Source of the DNA: Nitrospiraceae bacterium
GTDB lineage: Bacteria; Nitrospirota; Nitrospiria; Nitrospirales; Nitrospiraceae
Assembly: GCA_919902505.1 (NCBI GenBank)
Contig: CAKKRE010000036.1
Span: forward strand, 1-64,000
Direction of reading: 5' to 3'
DNA: 64,000 nt
Part shown: positions 32,521 to 41,217 of the stretch, one piece after another
How positions within the stretch are numbered: position 1 is the first letter of the stretch
Layout: every line of letters starts with the position of its first letter
The notes under the pieces: model-generated
What the model was told of the DNA's origin: nothing
Seen by the model: the letters and a program-made list of their open reading frames with translations, nothing else
Databases searched by the model: none
Program-made: the position numbers and the translations under genes

Positions 32521-33018
32521 ATGGTGAAGCGCGTGAGTGCGGCTGAGTCGGAGCAGCGTCGCAAGAAAATTGTGACGTTCGTGCTCTTGCTCATTTTACT
32601 GGTGAGTGTGATCTTGTTTCTCGGGGGGCCGAAGGAGTCCGAGCTCATCATCGTGGAATTTCCCAACGGAAAGACGATGGAAACGGAGGTGGCCAGTACC
32701 CCTGAGAAATTGCTGTTCGGTTTGGCGTTTCGAGAAGGATTGCCAGCCGATACGGGGATGCTTTATATCTTTGAGTCGACGGGTTTGCATCGCGTTCAGA
32801 CTCGGCAGTTTCGCATCGCCGTCGATATGGTGTGGATCGATGAGAGCCACCATGTGGTCCAGCTCCTGGAGCAGGTGCCTCCCTGCGAGAAGGATCCCTG
32901 TCCGTTGTACGGGCCTCCCCCTGAGCCGGTTCGTTACCTCATCGAGGCCGAGGCGGGCTCCATCCGGCGCGCGGGCATCACGACGGGGATGGAGCTCAAG
33001 TTTACGCTTCGCATGTAA
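32521..33018 (+). CDS. DUF192 membrane-anchored protein
   Basis: A 165-residue protein from the ATG at 32521 (an in-frame TTG lies at 32515). A single membrane segment over about residues 18-38 anchors an extracytoplasmic DUF192 domain, recognised by LLFGLAFREGLPADTGMLYIF, FRIAVDMVWID and the closing RAGITTGMELKF. Members of this family are small beta proteins with no assigned enzyme activity. It is followed 16 bases later by the Rieske ferredoxin. Confidence 0.85.
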   Translation: MVKRVSAAESEQRRKKIVTFVLLLILLVSVILFLGGPKESELIIVEFPNGKTMETEVASTPEKLLFGLAFREGLPADTGMLYIFESTGLHRVQTRQFRIAVDMVWIDESHHVVQLLEQVPPCEKDPCPLYGPPPEPVRYLIEAEAGSIRRAGITTGMELKFTLRM

Positions 33019-33034
33019 GGAATCGGAGCCGTCT

Positions 33035-33352
33035 ATGGAAGGGTTTCAGTGCGTGGCCAAGGTCGAGGACATTCTCCCTGGCCAGGTGAAGGTTGTCACG
33101 GTCAAGGAGCGGGCTATAGCGGTATTTAATATCGAGGGGCACTTTCACGCCATTTATAATGAGTGTCCGCATGAGGGGGGTCCCCTGAATAAGGGGCGCG
33201 TGAAGGGACATGTTGTTTCCTGTCCCTGGCATGACTTGAAGTTTGATATTCGCAATGGGCAAGGGACCGACGGGGGAGGCTACTGTGTCGGTAGCTATGA
33301 TGTGTGGGTGGAGGATGGGCAGGTGTTTGTCGGGGGGCGGCGCAAGGTATAG
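33035..33352 (+). CDS. Rieske-type [2Fe-2S] ferredoxin
   Basis: A 105-residue soluble protein formed by one Rieske domain: CPHEGGPL and CPWHDLKFD provide the two Cys and two His ligands (residues about 44-68). It lacks signal and membrane segments, as in the ferredoxins of bacterial dioxygenases and nitrite reductase small subunits. It might deliver electrons to the Rieske oxygenase at 4419, though the genes are far apart. It is cotranscribed with DUF192 and the next two genes. Confidence 0.92.
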   Translation: MEGFQCVAKVEDILPGQVKVVTVKERAIAVFNIEGHFHAIYNECPHEGGPLNKGRVKGHVVSCPWHDLKFDIRNGQGTDGGGYCVGSYDVWVEDGQVFVGGRRKV

Positions 33353-33390
33353 CCGGGCGAGTGATTGCCTCGGAGCAGCATGAGAATATT

Positions 33391-33723
33391 ATGAGTCCAT
33401 TAAGCAAGGCAGTGCCAACCGGGACTGAACAGGAACCGGGTGCGAAGACGCTCAAGGCTCGGGTGGAGGCATCGGTGCACATTCGGCTGTGGGAGGACCG
33501 CACGCGTGGGGAGTTATGGGTTCCCACCTACGACGCCACCGCTATGCCCCTGGTCGAGGACGATTTTCTCCGCACGGCCAGCAACAATGCGGTCGATGCG
33601 GGGCAGCGTACGTTTGAGTTCAAGCCGATGGTCGTCGGGACTCACCGGTTGGTGTTTGAAAAGCGGATGGGGTGGAAATTCACTGCTGAGGACCGGCAAA
33701 TCTTCTATGTGACGGTGTCGTAA
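33391..33723 (+). CDS. Possible chagasin-type (I42) protease inhibitor domain
   Basis: A 110-residue protein from the ATG at 33391; a GTG at 33364 is possible and no start has a strong ribosome binding site. The pattern GELWVPTYD, a middle region QRTFEFKPMVVGTHRLVFEK and the ending WKFTAEDRQIFYVTV follows the beta-sandwich order of chagasin-family cysteine protease inhibitors (G-x-x-W, then G-x-x-x-L-x-F-x-x-x-x-x-W). The similarity is by eye only. It has no signal peptide, unlike many bacterial members. It stands 1 base from the open frame of the aminotransferase gene. Confidence 0.5.
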   Translation: MSPLSKAVPTGTEQEPGAKTLKARVEASVHIRLWEDRTRGELWVPTYDATAMPLVEDDFLRTASNNAVDAGQRTFEFKPMVVGTHRLVFEKRMGWKFTAEDRQIFYVTVS

Positions 33724-33751
33724 CGTGGCGGGAGGCGATGAGAACTGGGGC

Positions 33752-34591
33752 ATGCCTGACATTGCCTGTGTGAACGGCCGCTTCGGTCCACTGGCTGACG
33801 CGGTTGTCAGTATTGAGGATCGGGGTTTTCAGTTCGGCGACGGGGTCTACGAAGTCATTCGGACCTATCGCCGGCAGCCCTTCGCCCTGGACGCGCATTT
33901 GGCTCGGCTCGAGCGGAGCGCTCAGGCCCTGCAACTGTCGAGCGGGTATACGAGGGCTCAGTGGGTGTCCTTGATTCAGGAAGGCCTTCAGCGGAGCCAA
34001 TTTCCTGAAACTAAAATTTATTTGCAGATCACTCGCGGGCAGGCTCCCCGCGACCATCCGTTTCCTGCCTCGTCCGCGCCGACCACCGTCCTCACCTTTC
34101 GAGAACTTCACCCGCTGGATGTTTCCGTTCGCACTGCCGGGGTCCAGGCCATCTCGGTCGAAGATATTCGTTGGGGGCGGTGCGATATCAAGAGCGTCAA
34201 CCTCCTGGCAAATGTCCTGGCGCGGCAACGGGCCAAGGAGGCGGGGGTGTTTGAGGCGATTTTGGTCCGAGAGGGGGTTGTCACGGAAGGTTCGGTCAGC
34301 AATGTCATGGTGGTGCGGAACGGCACCGTTCAGACGGCGCCGGAAGGGCACAGGATTCTGTCCGGGGTAACGCGCGCGATCGTCCTGGAGTTGGCGCGCA
34401 AAGAGGGTATCCCGGTGGCGGAATCGTTCGTCACTCGGGAAGAATTACTCGCGGCATCGGAGGTATTTCTGACAGGCACGACGGTGGAGGTGTTGCCGGT
34501 CGTGGGTGTCGACGGACAGCTGATCGGATCCGGATCGCCTGGGCCTATTTCTCGGCTGTTGTCCCGCCGTTTGGAAGCGCTGGTCGGCTAG
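33752..34591 (+). CDS. Class IV aminotransferase (D-amino-acid transaminase-like)
   Basis: A 279-residue PLP enzyme from the ATG at 33752; an upstream GTG at 33725 would add nine residues. Fold-type IV marks are SIEDRGFQFGDGVYEVIRTY at the start, the PLP Lys in RCDIKSVNLLANVLA (about residue 147), EAILVREGVVTEGSVSNV and EVFLTGTTVEVLPV. The RGFQFGDGVYE and GTTVEV patterns are closest to D-alanine or branched-chain transaminases. D-alanine aminotransferase would supply D-Glu or D-Ala for peptidoglycan; the alternative is a branched-chain enzyme. It is the last gene before the terminator at 34639. Confidence 0.88.
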   Translation: MPDIACVNGRFGPLADAVVSIEDRGFQFGDGVYEVIRTYRRQPFALDAHLARLERSAQALQLSSGYTRAQWVSLIQEGLQRSQFPETKIYLQITRGQAPRDHPFPASSAPTTVLTFRELHPLDVSVRTAGVQAISVEDIRWGRCDIKSVNLLANVLARQRAKEAGVFEAILVREGVVTEGSVSNVMVVRNGTVQTAPEGHRILSGVTRAIVLELARKEGIPVAESFVTREELLAASEVFLTGTTVEVLPVVGVDGQLIGSGSPGPISRLLSRRLEALVG

Positions 34592-34638
34592 CGTCCCCTT
34601 GCTTTCACTCCTATGGCATGGTAAGGTCTCGCGCTGTA

Positions 34639-34662
34639 AGTGGGCCAAGGCCCACTTTTTTG
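34639..34662 (+). terminator. Intrinsic terminator before rimP
   Basis: AGTGGGCC and GGCCCACT form a stem with a two-base turn, followed by a T-run, 18 bases before the rimP ATG. A weak promoter pair (TTGCTT at 34599, TAAGGT at 34622) lies upstream, so the hairpin could also act as an attenuator in the rimP leader. Confidence 0.7.
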
Positions 34663-34679
34663 TTTGAGCAACTTTTTCT

Positions 34680-35198
34680 ATGAGTGACACGGGTGTGGTT
34701 TCGGCAGGGAAGCCGTCGGTGAAACGCGCTGAGGCGTTAAATCTCCGTGTTCAAGAAGTCGCAGCTCCTATTTTGCAGTCGCATGGGCTGGAGTTGGTCG
34801 AGGCCGTCTGTGTCGGTCAGGGGCCTAGGACGGTGATCCGTGTTTTCATCGACAAGCCCGGAGGGATCACGCTGACGGACTGTGAGCAGGCGCATCGCTC
34901 GTTGAGTCCGGCGCTTGATGTCATTGATCCGTTTCCGCATGCCTATACGCTTGAAATCTCGTCGCCAGGACTGGATCGTCCCTTGCGGAGTGTGCCGGAC
35001 TATCGGCGTCTGATTGGAAAGCCGGTGACGCTCAAATTGCGCGAGCCCATTCAGGCGCAGTGGCGGCTGGTGGGCATAGTGGTCGAAGTGGACGATCGTG
35101 GAGTGGTCCTTACCATCCCGCAGAAGAAAGTCACGGAGACGATCCGAGTTGAGTTTGATCAAATCGCCCTGGCGCGGCGGAAGGTGGAGTTCTCGTAG
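34680..35198 (+). CDS. rimP: Ribosome maturation factor RimP
   Basis: A 172-residue protein. VQEVAAPILQSHGLELVEAV begins the N-terminal domain, TDCEQAHRSLSPALDVIDP the conserved helix, and LEISSPGLDRPLR is the family signature; the C terminus is an SH3-like barrel (GKPVTLKLREPI). It helps 30S subunit maturation. It heads the rimP-nusA-infB-DUF503-rbfA-truB-rpsO-pnp series, the usual bacterial order. Confidence 0.95.
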   Translation: MSDTGVVSAGKPSVKRAEALNLRVQEVAAPILQSHGLELVEAVCVGQGPRTVIRVFIDKPGGITLTDCEQAHRSLSPALDVIDPFPHAYTLEISSPGLDRPLRSVPDYRRLIGKPVTLKLREPIQAQWRLVGIVVEVDDRGVVLTIPQKKVTETIRVEFDQIALARRKVEFS

Positions 35199-35240
35199 CA
35201 GCAGGTGCCGGGGTGATGTGTTAACCATGAGGTGTGAGCT

Positions 35241-36380
35241 ATGAACCGAGAGTTGATCGCCGTCATCGATGAAATCGGCCGTCAAAAAGGGATCGATAAG
35301 GCCAGGGTCATTGGCGCGATCGAGTCAGCCCTTCAAACCGCTGCCAAGAAACGATTCGGCCAAGCCGAAAACATTCAAGTAGAAATCGATCCGAAAACCG
35401 GCGAAATTTCGGTCGTCTCAAAGAAAATCATTGTCGATACGGTGGCCAACCCGAAGGCGGAAATCTCGCTGAAGGAAGCGCGCGAATATGATGAAGGCGC
35501 GGAGGTCGGTGATGAGATCGGCTCCCTGATCGAGATGGATGAGTTGGGTCGCATCGCAGCTCAAACAGCCAAACAGGTGATTTTCCAGAAGGTGCGCGAG
35601 GCGGAGTGGGAAGCGGTTCAAAAGGAATACTCGACCAGGCAGGGCGATCTGGTGAACGGCATTATTCTCGGCATGGAGCGACGGAATTTTCTGGTCGATC
35701 TCGGCAAAACCGAAGCGATTCTTCCCATCCAGGAGCAGATCCCGCGTGAAACCTATCGGCGTGGAGATCGCGTAAAGGCCCTGCTGTTGGAGGTGCGTCG
35801 CACCCCCAAGGACGTGCAGGTCATTCTTTCTCGCAGCCATCCGCAGTTTGTGGCGAAGATGTTCGAACTCGAAGTGCCGGAAGTCGGCGAAAAGATCGTT
35901 GAAATCAAGTCGATCGTGCGTGAGCCAGGCGATCGCACCAAAATTGCGGTCTCGTCGCGAGACAAGGCTGTCGATCCGGTGGGGGCCTGTGTCGGCATCA
36001 AGGGGTCGCGCGTGCAGGCTGTGGTTCGTGAGTTGCGCGGGGAAAAGATCGACATCATCACGTGGACGCAGGATCCGCGGGTCTTTATCGCCGAGGCCTT
36101 GAATCCGGCCACGATCGAGAAGGTCGGGATCGACGAAGAAAAGAAGTCGGCCCTGGTCGTGGTGGCCGATTCGCAGTTGTCTCTGGCCATCGGGAAAAAC
36201 GGACAAAACGTGCGATTGGCCGCGCGCCTGACCGGTTGGAAGATCGACATCATCAGCGCGACTGAATACGAGAAGGAAAAGGCAGAGCGGGATCGGGATA
36301 TCAAGGCAGCCCTGGCAGAAGAAACCGAGGCGCAGCGCCAGCAGGATGAAGCGCGGGCTGCCGCGCAACAGGCGGAATAA
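35241..36380 (+). CDS. nusA: Transcription factor NusA
   Basis: A 379-residue protein. The N-terminal RNA-polymerase binding domain (residues 1-125) is followed by an S1 domain (GDLVNGIILGMERRNFLVDL, residues about 135-200), and KH1 and KH2 domains (VGACVGIKGSRVQAVVREL; LSLAIGKNGQNVRLAARLTG). It lacks the C-terminal acidic repeats of the E. coli protein, as most bacterial NusA do. It controls pausing, termination and antitermination. It lies 42 bases after rimP. Confidence 0.97.
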   Translation: MNRELIAVIDEIGRQKGIDKARVIGAIESALQTAAKKRFGQAENIQVEIDPKTGEISVVSKKIIVDTVANPKAEISLKEAREYDEGAEVGDEIGSLIEMDELGRIAAQTAKQVIFQKVREAEWEAVQKEYSTRQGDLVNGIILGMERRNFLVDLGKTEAILPIQEQIPRETYRRGDRVKALLLEVRRTPKDVQVILSRSHPQFVAKMFELEVPEVGEKIVEIKSIVREPGDRTKIAVSSRDKAVDPVGACVGIKGSRVQAVVRELRGEKIDIITWTQDPRVFIAEALNPATIEKVGIDEEKKSALVVVADSQLSLAIGKNGQNVRLAARLTGWKIDIISATEYEKEKAERDRDIKAALAEETEAQRQQDEARAAAQQAE

Positions 36381-36443
36381 GGCGACTCGACATTCACGGG
36401 CTGAATGGCAATTATTTAAGCGGGTGGAGCTGAGCGGTACTGT

Positions 36444-39029
36444 ATGCGCGTGTACGAATTAGCAAAGCAGCTGGGGATGGAAAATCGGGAGCTGATTCCT
36501 GAACTGAAACGGCTCGGCATTCCGGTGGCGTCCCACAGCAGCGCCTTGGATGACGATTCGGTTCGCCTGGCCTTGGAGAAGCTGGCCTCGAAGGCGAGGA
36601 GCGGTGAGGCGGTGCCCGGCGGGCATGAGGCGAAAAAGGTGGTGCGTTCGTCAAAAGAGACGGGTGCGTCTCACGAGCGAGGGCACGCGGTCGCGCACGA
36701 GGAGCCTCAGAAGCCTGATAAGAAGCGCATCCTCATTAAGAAAAAAAGAGAAGAGGGTGCTGAGGACGTCGCGGCGTCTCTGGCGGCGGCTGAGGCGGCC
36801 TTTGCGCCGACCGTTCCTGCCGGATCCGAAGTGCCGGTGGCCGGCGCTGGTGTGGACGGGCCGGAAGCCGTTTCGGTTGAATCGACCCCGGCCGATGAGT
36901 CAGTCGCCCAGCCGCCTGTCGTGACAGTGTCAGAGGAACCGCAGGTGAAGCCGGTTCAGGCGCCTCCGGTCATGGCTCCTCCGCTTGACGCGCTGGCGAC
37001 GGCGAAGAAGAAGAGTGCGGCCACCGAGGCCATGGAGGCCGAAGCCGCGGCGCGCGAAAAATTGAAAAAGGCCAAGAAGGCTCCGCGGACCCGTGAGGAA
37101 GATGAAGCCAAGTTTAAGAACGACGCCACTCGATGGGGAGATCTGCGGGCAATCCCGGTGCAGCGGCGCGAAGACCGATCCAAGCATATTCACCATGCCT
37201 CGCCAACGGAAGTCACCAAGCCGAGAAAGAAAAGCGTGAAATTGAGCGCGGGAGTGAGCGTCAAGGAATTCGCGGAACTCATCGGTCAGCGGCCTGCGGA
37301 CGTGGTCCGGAAGCTGATGGAGATGGGGCAGATGGTGACCTTCAACCAGTCGATCAATCTCGAGGCGGCCTCCTTGATTGCCGAAGAGTATGGTACCAGG
37401 GTCGAAGTGTCGACGGAAAAGGTCGGCGAGGCGTTGCTGGAAGAGGCTGCGCAATCGTCGGGTGAGGAACATGCGGTCTTGCGGCCACCGGTCGTCACGA
37501 TCATGGGGCATGTCGATCACGGGAAAACGTCTTTGCTCGATGCGATTCGCCTGACCAAGGTGGCGGAAGGCGAGGCTGGAGGGATTACGCAGCATATCGG
37601 CGCCTATATCGTCGGGGTCCGCGGCAAGCAGGTGACCTTCCTCGATACTCCGGGTCACGAAGCCTTTACGGCCATGCGCGCCAGGGGCGCGAAGGCCACG
37701 GACATCGTGATTCTGGTTGTGGCCGCCGATGATGGCGTCATGCCGCAGACGGTGGAAGCCATTCATCATGCCAAGGCTGCCGGAGTGCCATTGATCGTCG
37801 CCATCAATAAGGTCGACAAGCCGGGAGCCAATATCGATCGCGTCAAGAATGCCCTGACCGAGCACGGACTCGTTCCTGAGCCCTGGGGTGGTGACACGAT
37901 TATGGTTGAGGTGTCCGCGAAGCAGCGGACGGGCCTGGATCAGTTGTTGGAAATGATTCTCCTGCAGGCGGAAGTGTTGGAGCTGAAGGCGGACCCGTCA
38001 CGCATGGCGAAGGGCTTGGTCATTGAGGCGAAGCTGGATCGCGGGCGTGGACCGATCGCGACGGTGTTGGTGCAGAGCGGGACGCTCCATGTCGGGGATG
38101 CATTTGTGGTCGGCAATTTCAGCGGTCGCGTTCGCGCGCTGATCACCGACACGGGGAGCAAGGCAACGGAGGCCGGACCCTCGATCCCAGTTGAGGTGAT
38201 CGGTCTGCCGGGTGTGCCGTCCGCCGGCGATTTATTCACCATTGTGAAAGATGAGCGAGTTGCCCGCGAGATTGCGCAGGAGCGGGCCATGAAGCAGCGG
38301 GCGGCGGATCTGGCCGGGCCGGCGAAGGTCAGCCTGGACGATCTGTTTGCCAAGATTCAAGAGGGGAATGTCAAAGAGTTACCCATCGTCATCAAGGCCG
38401 ATGTGCAGGGGTCGGCCGAGGCCTTGGCTGCTGCGGTGGAAAAAATGCCGGCTGGCGCAGTCAAGTTGCGTGTGATGCATACCGGTGTGGGCGGGATTAC
38501 CGAAACCGACATTCTCTTGGCGGCCGCGTCCAAGGCCATCGTGATTGGGTTCAATATCCGGCCGGAGCCGAAGGCGTCGGCGTTAGCCGAGCGCGAAGGC
38601 GTCGATGTGCGCCTATACAGCATTATTTACGATGCGCTCAACGATATCCGCGCCGCGATGGAGGGCTTACTCGAACCCACACTCAAGGAGCGTGTCCTTG
38701 GTCGAGCGGAGGTGCGGCAGATGTTCACGATTCCCAAGGCCGGCCTGGTGGCCGGCTGTTACGTGGTGGATGGCGTCATCTCGCGGGCCAGCGTCGGCGT
38801 GCGCGTGATTCGGGACAGCGTGGTGGCCTATGAAGGCAAGCTGGGCTCGCTCCGACGGTTCAAGGACGATGTGCGTGAAGTGCAGCAGGGGTATGAGTGC
38901 GGTATCACGGTTGAGAACTTCAATGACCTCAAGGCTGGGGATATTATCGAGGCGTACGCTGTCGATAAGATTGCCGCAAAGCTTGAGCCGGCGAACCGTG
39001 GGACCTCACCGCAAAGTCATCGGGCATGA
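36444..39029 (+). CDS. infB: Translation initiation factor IF-2
   Basis: An 861-residue protein. Residues 1-55 form a small N-terminal domain ([20 protein letters not shown]). A long Ala/Glu/Pro-rich linker runs to about 265, then a second IF2-N unit ([20 protein letters not shown]). The GTPase domain begins near residue 350 with [17 protein letters not shown] and NKVDKPG, followed by the beta barrel, domain III and the C-terminal domain that binds initiator fMet-tRNA. Four bases overlap the next gene. Confidence 0.98.
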   Translation: MRVYELAKQLGMENRELIPELKRLGIPVASHSSALDDDSVRLALEKLASKARSGEAVPGGHEAKKVVRSSKETGASHERGHAVAHEEPQKPDKKRILIKKKREEGAEDVAASLAAAEAAFAPTVPAGSEVPVAGAGVDGPEAVSVESTPADESVAQPPVVTVSEEPQVKPVQAPPVMAPPLDALATAKKKSAATEAMEAEAAAREKLKKAKKAPRTREEDEAKFKNDATRWGDLRAIPVQRREDRSKHIHHASPTEVTKPRKKSVKLSAGVSVKEFAELIGQRPADVVRKLMEMGQMVTFNQSINLEAASLIAEEYGTRVEVSTEKVGEALLEEAAQSSGEEHAVLRPPVVTIMGHVDHGKTSLLDAIRLTKVAEGEAGGITQHIGAYIVGVRGKQVTFLDTPGHEAFTAMRARGAKATDIVILVVAADDGVMPQTVEAIHHAKAAGVPLIVAINKVDKPGANIDRVKNALTEHGLVPEPWGGDTIMVEVSAKQRTGLDQLLEMILLQAEVLELKADPSRMAKGLVIEAKLDRGRGPIATVLVQSGTLHVGDAFVVGNFSGRVRALITDTGSKATEAGPSIPVEVIGLPGVPSAGDLFTIVKDERVAREIAQERAMKQRAADLAGPAKVSLDDLFAKIQEGNVKELPIVIKADVQGSAEALAAAVEKMPAGAVKLRVMHTGVGGITETDILLAAASKAIVIGFNIRPEPKASALAEREGVDVRLYSIIYDALNDIRAAMEGLLEPTLKERVLGRAEVRQMFTIPKAGLVAGCYVVDGVISRASVGVRVIRDSVVAYEGKLGSLRRFKDDVREVQQGYECGITVENFNDLKAGDIIEAYAVDKIAAKLEPANRGTSPQSHRA

Positions 39030-39307
39030 TCGTCGGGCTTTGCACGGTTGAGTTGTTCATTCCGGACGGGCATTCACTGAAAGACAAACGGCAGGTCCTG
39101 CAAAGCCTGAAGACCCGGTTGCGAGACAAGTTTAATCTGTCGGTCGCTGAAGTCGGAGATCAGGATTTGTGGCAGAAAGCGATTCTGGGGTTGGCTTGCG
39201 TGGCGAATGAGTCTGCGCACGTGAACCAGGTGCTGGATCAAGCCGTGAACGTGATTCAGTCTGTGCCCACGATTCAACTGCTGCGCTCGCGAATCGAGTT
39301 GCTCTAA
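39026..39307 (+). CDS. DUF503 protein (YlxP-like)
   Basis: A 93-residue protein with the DUF503 pattern [40 protein letters not shown] and a short C-terminal helix. The family commonly lies between infB and rbfA and is tied to ribosome biogenesis, perhaps as an RbfA partner. It overlaps the infB stop by 4 bases and precedes rbfA by 9 bases. Confidence 0.9.
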   Translation: MIVGLCTVELFIPDGHSLKDKRQVLQSLKTRLRDKFNLSVAEVGDQDLWQKAILGLACVANESAHVNQVLDQAVNVIQSVPTIQLLRSRIELL

Positions 39308-39316
39308 GGCGGCGTC

Positions 39317-39715
39317 ATGTCCAAATCGACGTATAGCCGAGCCGATCGTGTGGCAGATCAGATCCGCATGGAAGTGGCCGATATCCTGATGCGGAAGATC
39401 AAAGATCCGCGTGTGCGCTCGGTCACCGTCACCGATGTGGAGTTGACCAAAGATCTTCGCATCGCGCGCGTCTTTGTGACGACCATGGAACAGAATAAGG
39501 ATGAGCGGCTGGTGTTCGACGGGCTGGCGAAGGCCAGTGGTTTTGTCCGGGCTGAGTTGGGACGACGGTTGGCACTGCGGTATTTGCCTGAGCTGATTTT
39601 TATGAAGGACATCAGTGGGCCCAGGGCCGACCGGGTTCTGGAGTTGTTGGATGGACTGCATCGCGACCCATCCCGCGATGAGCGATTGAATGAGACCCCG
39701 CGCAGCGATGCCTAG
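39317..39715 (+). CDS. rbfA: Ribosome-binding factor A
   Basis: A 132-residue protein with a KH-type fold: RADRVADQIRMEVADILMRK, DPRVRSVTVTDVELTKDLRI and LRYLPELIFMKD. It binds the 30S subunit near the 5' end of 16S rRNA and helps late maturation. A loop of about 20 residues continues beyond the fold (ending NETPRSDA). It starts 9 bases after the DUF503 gene and precedes truB by 3 bases. Confidence 0.95.
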   Translation: MSKSTYSRADRVADQIRMEVADILMRKIKDPRVRSVTVTDVELTKDLRIARVFVTTMEQNKDERLVFDGLAKASGFVRAELGRRLALRYLPELIFMKDISGPRADRVLELLDGLHRDPSRDERLNETPRSDA

Positions 39716-39718
39716 CAC

Positions 39719-40750
39719 ATGACCATGATTGTCTCGACGGAGCCACGTACGACCACTGTGCTGCAAGACGGAGTCTTGAATGTCCGTAAGGAAGCCGGGT
39801 GGACGTCGCACGATGTGGTGGCTCGCATTCGTGGGAAGTTGCGCGGTATGAAATTGGGCCATGCCGGAACATTGGATCCGGCGGCGACGGGCGTGCTGCC
39901 TTTGCTCGTCGGCCGTGGCACGCGTATCGCTGAATATTTGCTGGAGTGGGACAAGACCTACCTCGCAGGGTTACGGCTTGGTGAAACGACCGATACGCAG
40001 GATGCCACGGGGACCGTGCTCCTGCGTGCACCGATTGAGTCGTTGTCCGAAGCCCGCATCCGTGAAGTGGTAGCTGGGTTTGAGGGGCGCATTCAGCAAC
40101 TGCCTCCGATGTACTCCGCGGTCAAGGTCGGGGGGGTTCCGTTATACAAAGCGGCGCGAGCGGGGCGAGAGGTGTCTCGGCAGGCTCGCGAGGTGACCGT
40201 CTTTCGTCTTGATATTGTGGATATGCAGATTCCCAATGTGACGCTCCGGGTAGCCTGCTCAAAGGGTACGTATATCCGGACGCTGTGTGCGGATATCGGC
40301 GACAAGTTAGGGGTCGGCGGTCATATGGCGACGTTGGTCCGCGAGCGTGTGGGGCCGCTCACGGTAGATCAGGCGTTGACGGTGGACGAGGTCGAATTAC
40401 GGTTGGAGCAGGGGACGCTCGCGGCGTCGATGTTGGCGCTGGATGAGGCGCTGGTCGGGCTGCCGGTGTGTACCGTGGGGGCGGGAACGGCCGGTCGGGT
40501 CTTGCATGGCATGCCGGTTCCTTGTTCAGAAGTGCTGGCGTGGCAAGGTCTGCCCTCGAGGCTTGCCGAGGGGGAGACGCGACCCATCCGCATCAAGGAC
40601 GACACGGGCCGCTTACTGGCCATCGGCACGATGCCGATCGGCATGGATACGCAGGCACCTGGAGTCAGTGGGCAGCCGATCGCTGTCTCGAAGGTCTTGG
40701 TTACAGAAGCATCACAAGGTGGTAGCATCGCGAACTCAATAGAGGAGTAG
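39719..40750 (+). CDS. truB: tRNA pseudouridine-55 synthase TruB
   Basis: A 343-residue enzyme. GHAGTLDPAATGVLPLLVG contains the catalytic Asp (about residue 57), and the family signatures GLRLGETTDTQDATG and YSAVKVGGVPLYKAARAGR follow. The C-terminal part (residues 255-343) is a PUA-like domain. It makes pseudouridine 55 in the T loop of tRNAs. Two start ATGs lie close together (39719 and 39725), and the usual one cannot be chosen from the sequence. Confidence 0.95.
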   Translation: MTMIVSTEPRTTTVLQDGVLNVRKEAGWTSHDVVARIRGKLRGMKLGHAGTLDPAATGVLPLLVGRGTRIAEYLLEWDKTYLAGLRLGETTDTQDATGTVLLRAPIESLSEARIREVVAGFEGRIQQLPPMYSAVKVGGVPLYKAARAGREVSRQAREVTVFRLDIVDMQIPNVTLRVACSKGTYIRTLCADIGDKLGVGGHMATLVRERVGPLTVDQALTVDEVELRLEQGTLAASMLALDEALVGLPVCTVGAGTAGRVLHGMPVPCSEVLAWQGLPSRLAEGETRPIRIKDDTGRLLAIGTMPIGMDTQAPGVSGQPIAVSKVLVTEASQGGSIANSIEE

Positions 40751-40756
40751 AGACGT

Positions 40757-41026
40757 ATGGCACTGGTAAAAGAAGTGAAGACGGAATTGGTCAAGAGTTT
40801 TCAGCAGCATGGCAAGGATACCGGCTCTCCGGAAGTGCAGATTGCCATTCTGACGAACCGGATTACGTATTTGACGGAACATTTCAAATTGCACAAGAAG
40901 GACCACCATTCCCGGCGCGGGTTGTTGACGTTGGTCGGCCGTCGTCGTCGCCTGTTGGATTATCTCCGGAAAGTTGAAGAGGCTCGGTATCGCGCCATTC
41001 TGGAGCGCCTGGGCATTCGTAAGTAG
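40757..41026 (+). CDS. rpsO: 30S ribosomal protein S15
   Basis: An 89-residue basic protein with the S15 core: [36 protein letters not shown] and [20 protein letters not shown]. It binds helices 20-22 of 16S rRNA early in assembly. It follows truB by 6 bases and precedes pnp, the standard arrangement. The leader after rpsO contains a long hairpin (41041). Confidence 0.98.
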   Translation: MALVKEVKTELVKSFQQHGKDTGSPEVQIAILTNRITYLTEHFKLHKKDHHSRRGLLTLVGRRRRLLDYLRKVEEARYRAILERLGIRK

Positions 41027-41040
41027 TCGTGTGAGCGAGT

Positions 41041-41067
41041 CGGCCGCCACCGTGTGGGTGGCGGCCG
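41041..41067 (+). other. rpsO-pnp intergenic stem-loop
   Basis: CGGCCGCCACC and GGTGGCGGCCG form an 11-pair perfect stem with a 5-base loop, 14 bases after rpsO. There is no T-run. In E. coli the equivalent pnp leader is an RNase III and PNPase autoregulation site, so the hairpin may be a processing element here. The remaining bases to 41217 show only the strong GGAGGAG site before pnp. Confidence 0.55.
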
Positions 41068-41217
41068 CACCATTGTCCCCGCAGGTGAACACTGAAACGC
41101 GTTCAACACTAGGGATCGACATTCAACGGAGGGCAGAGCGATGCCGTTGGATGTGCGGCGCGCCGGTTGAACGTATTTCTGTGGGCATCTGTGGGATTTA
41201 AACGGAGGAGACCATAG

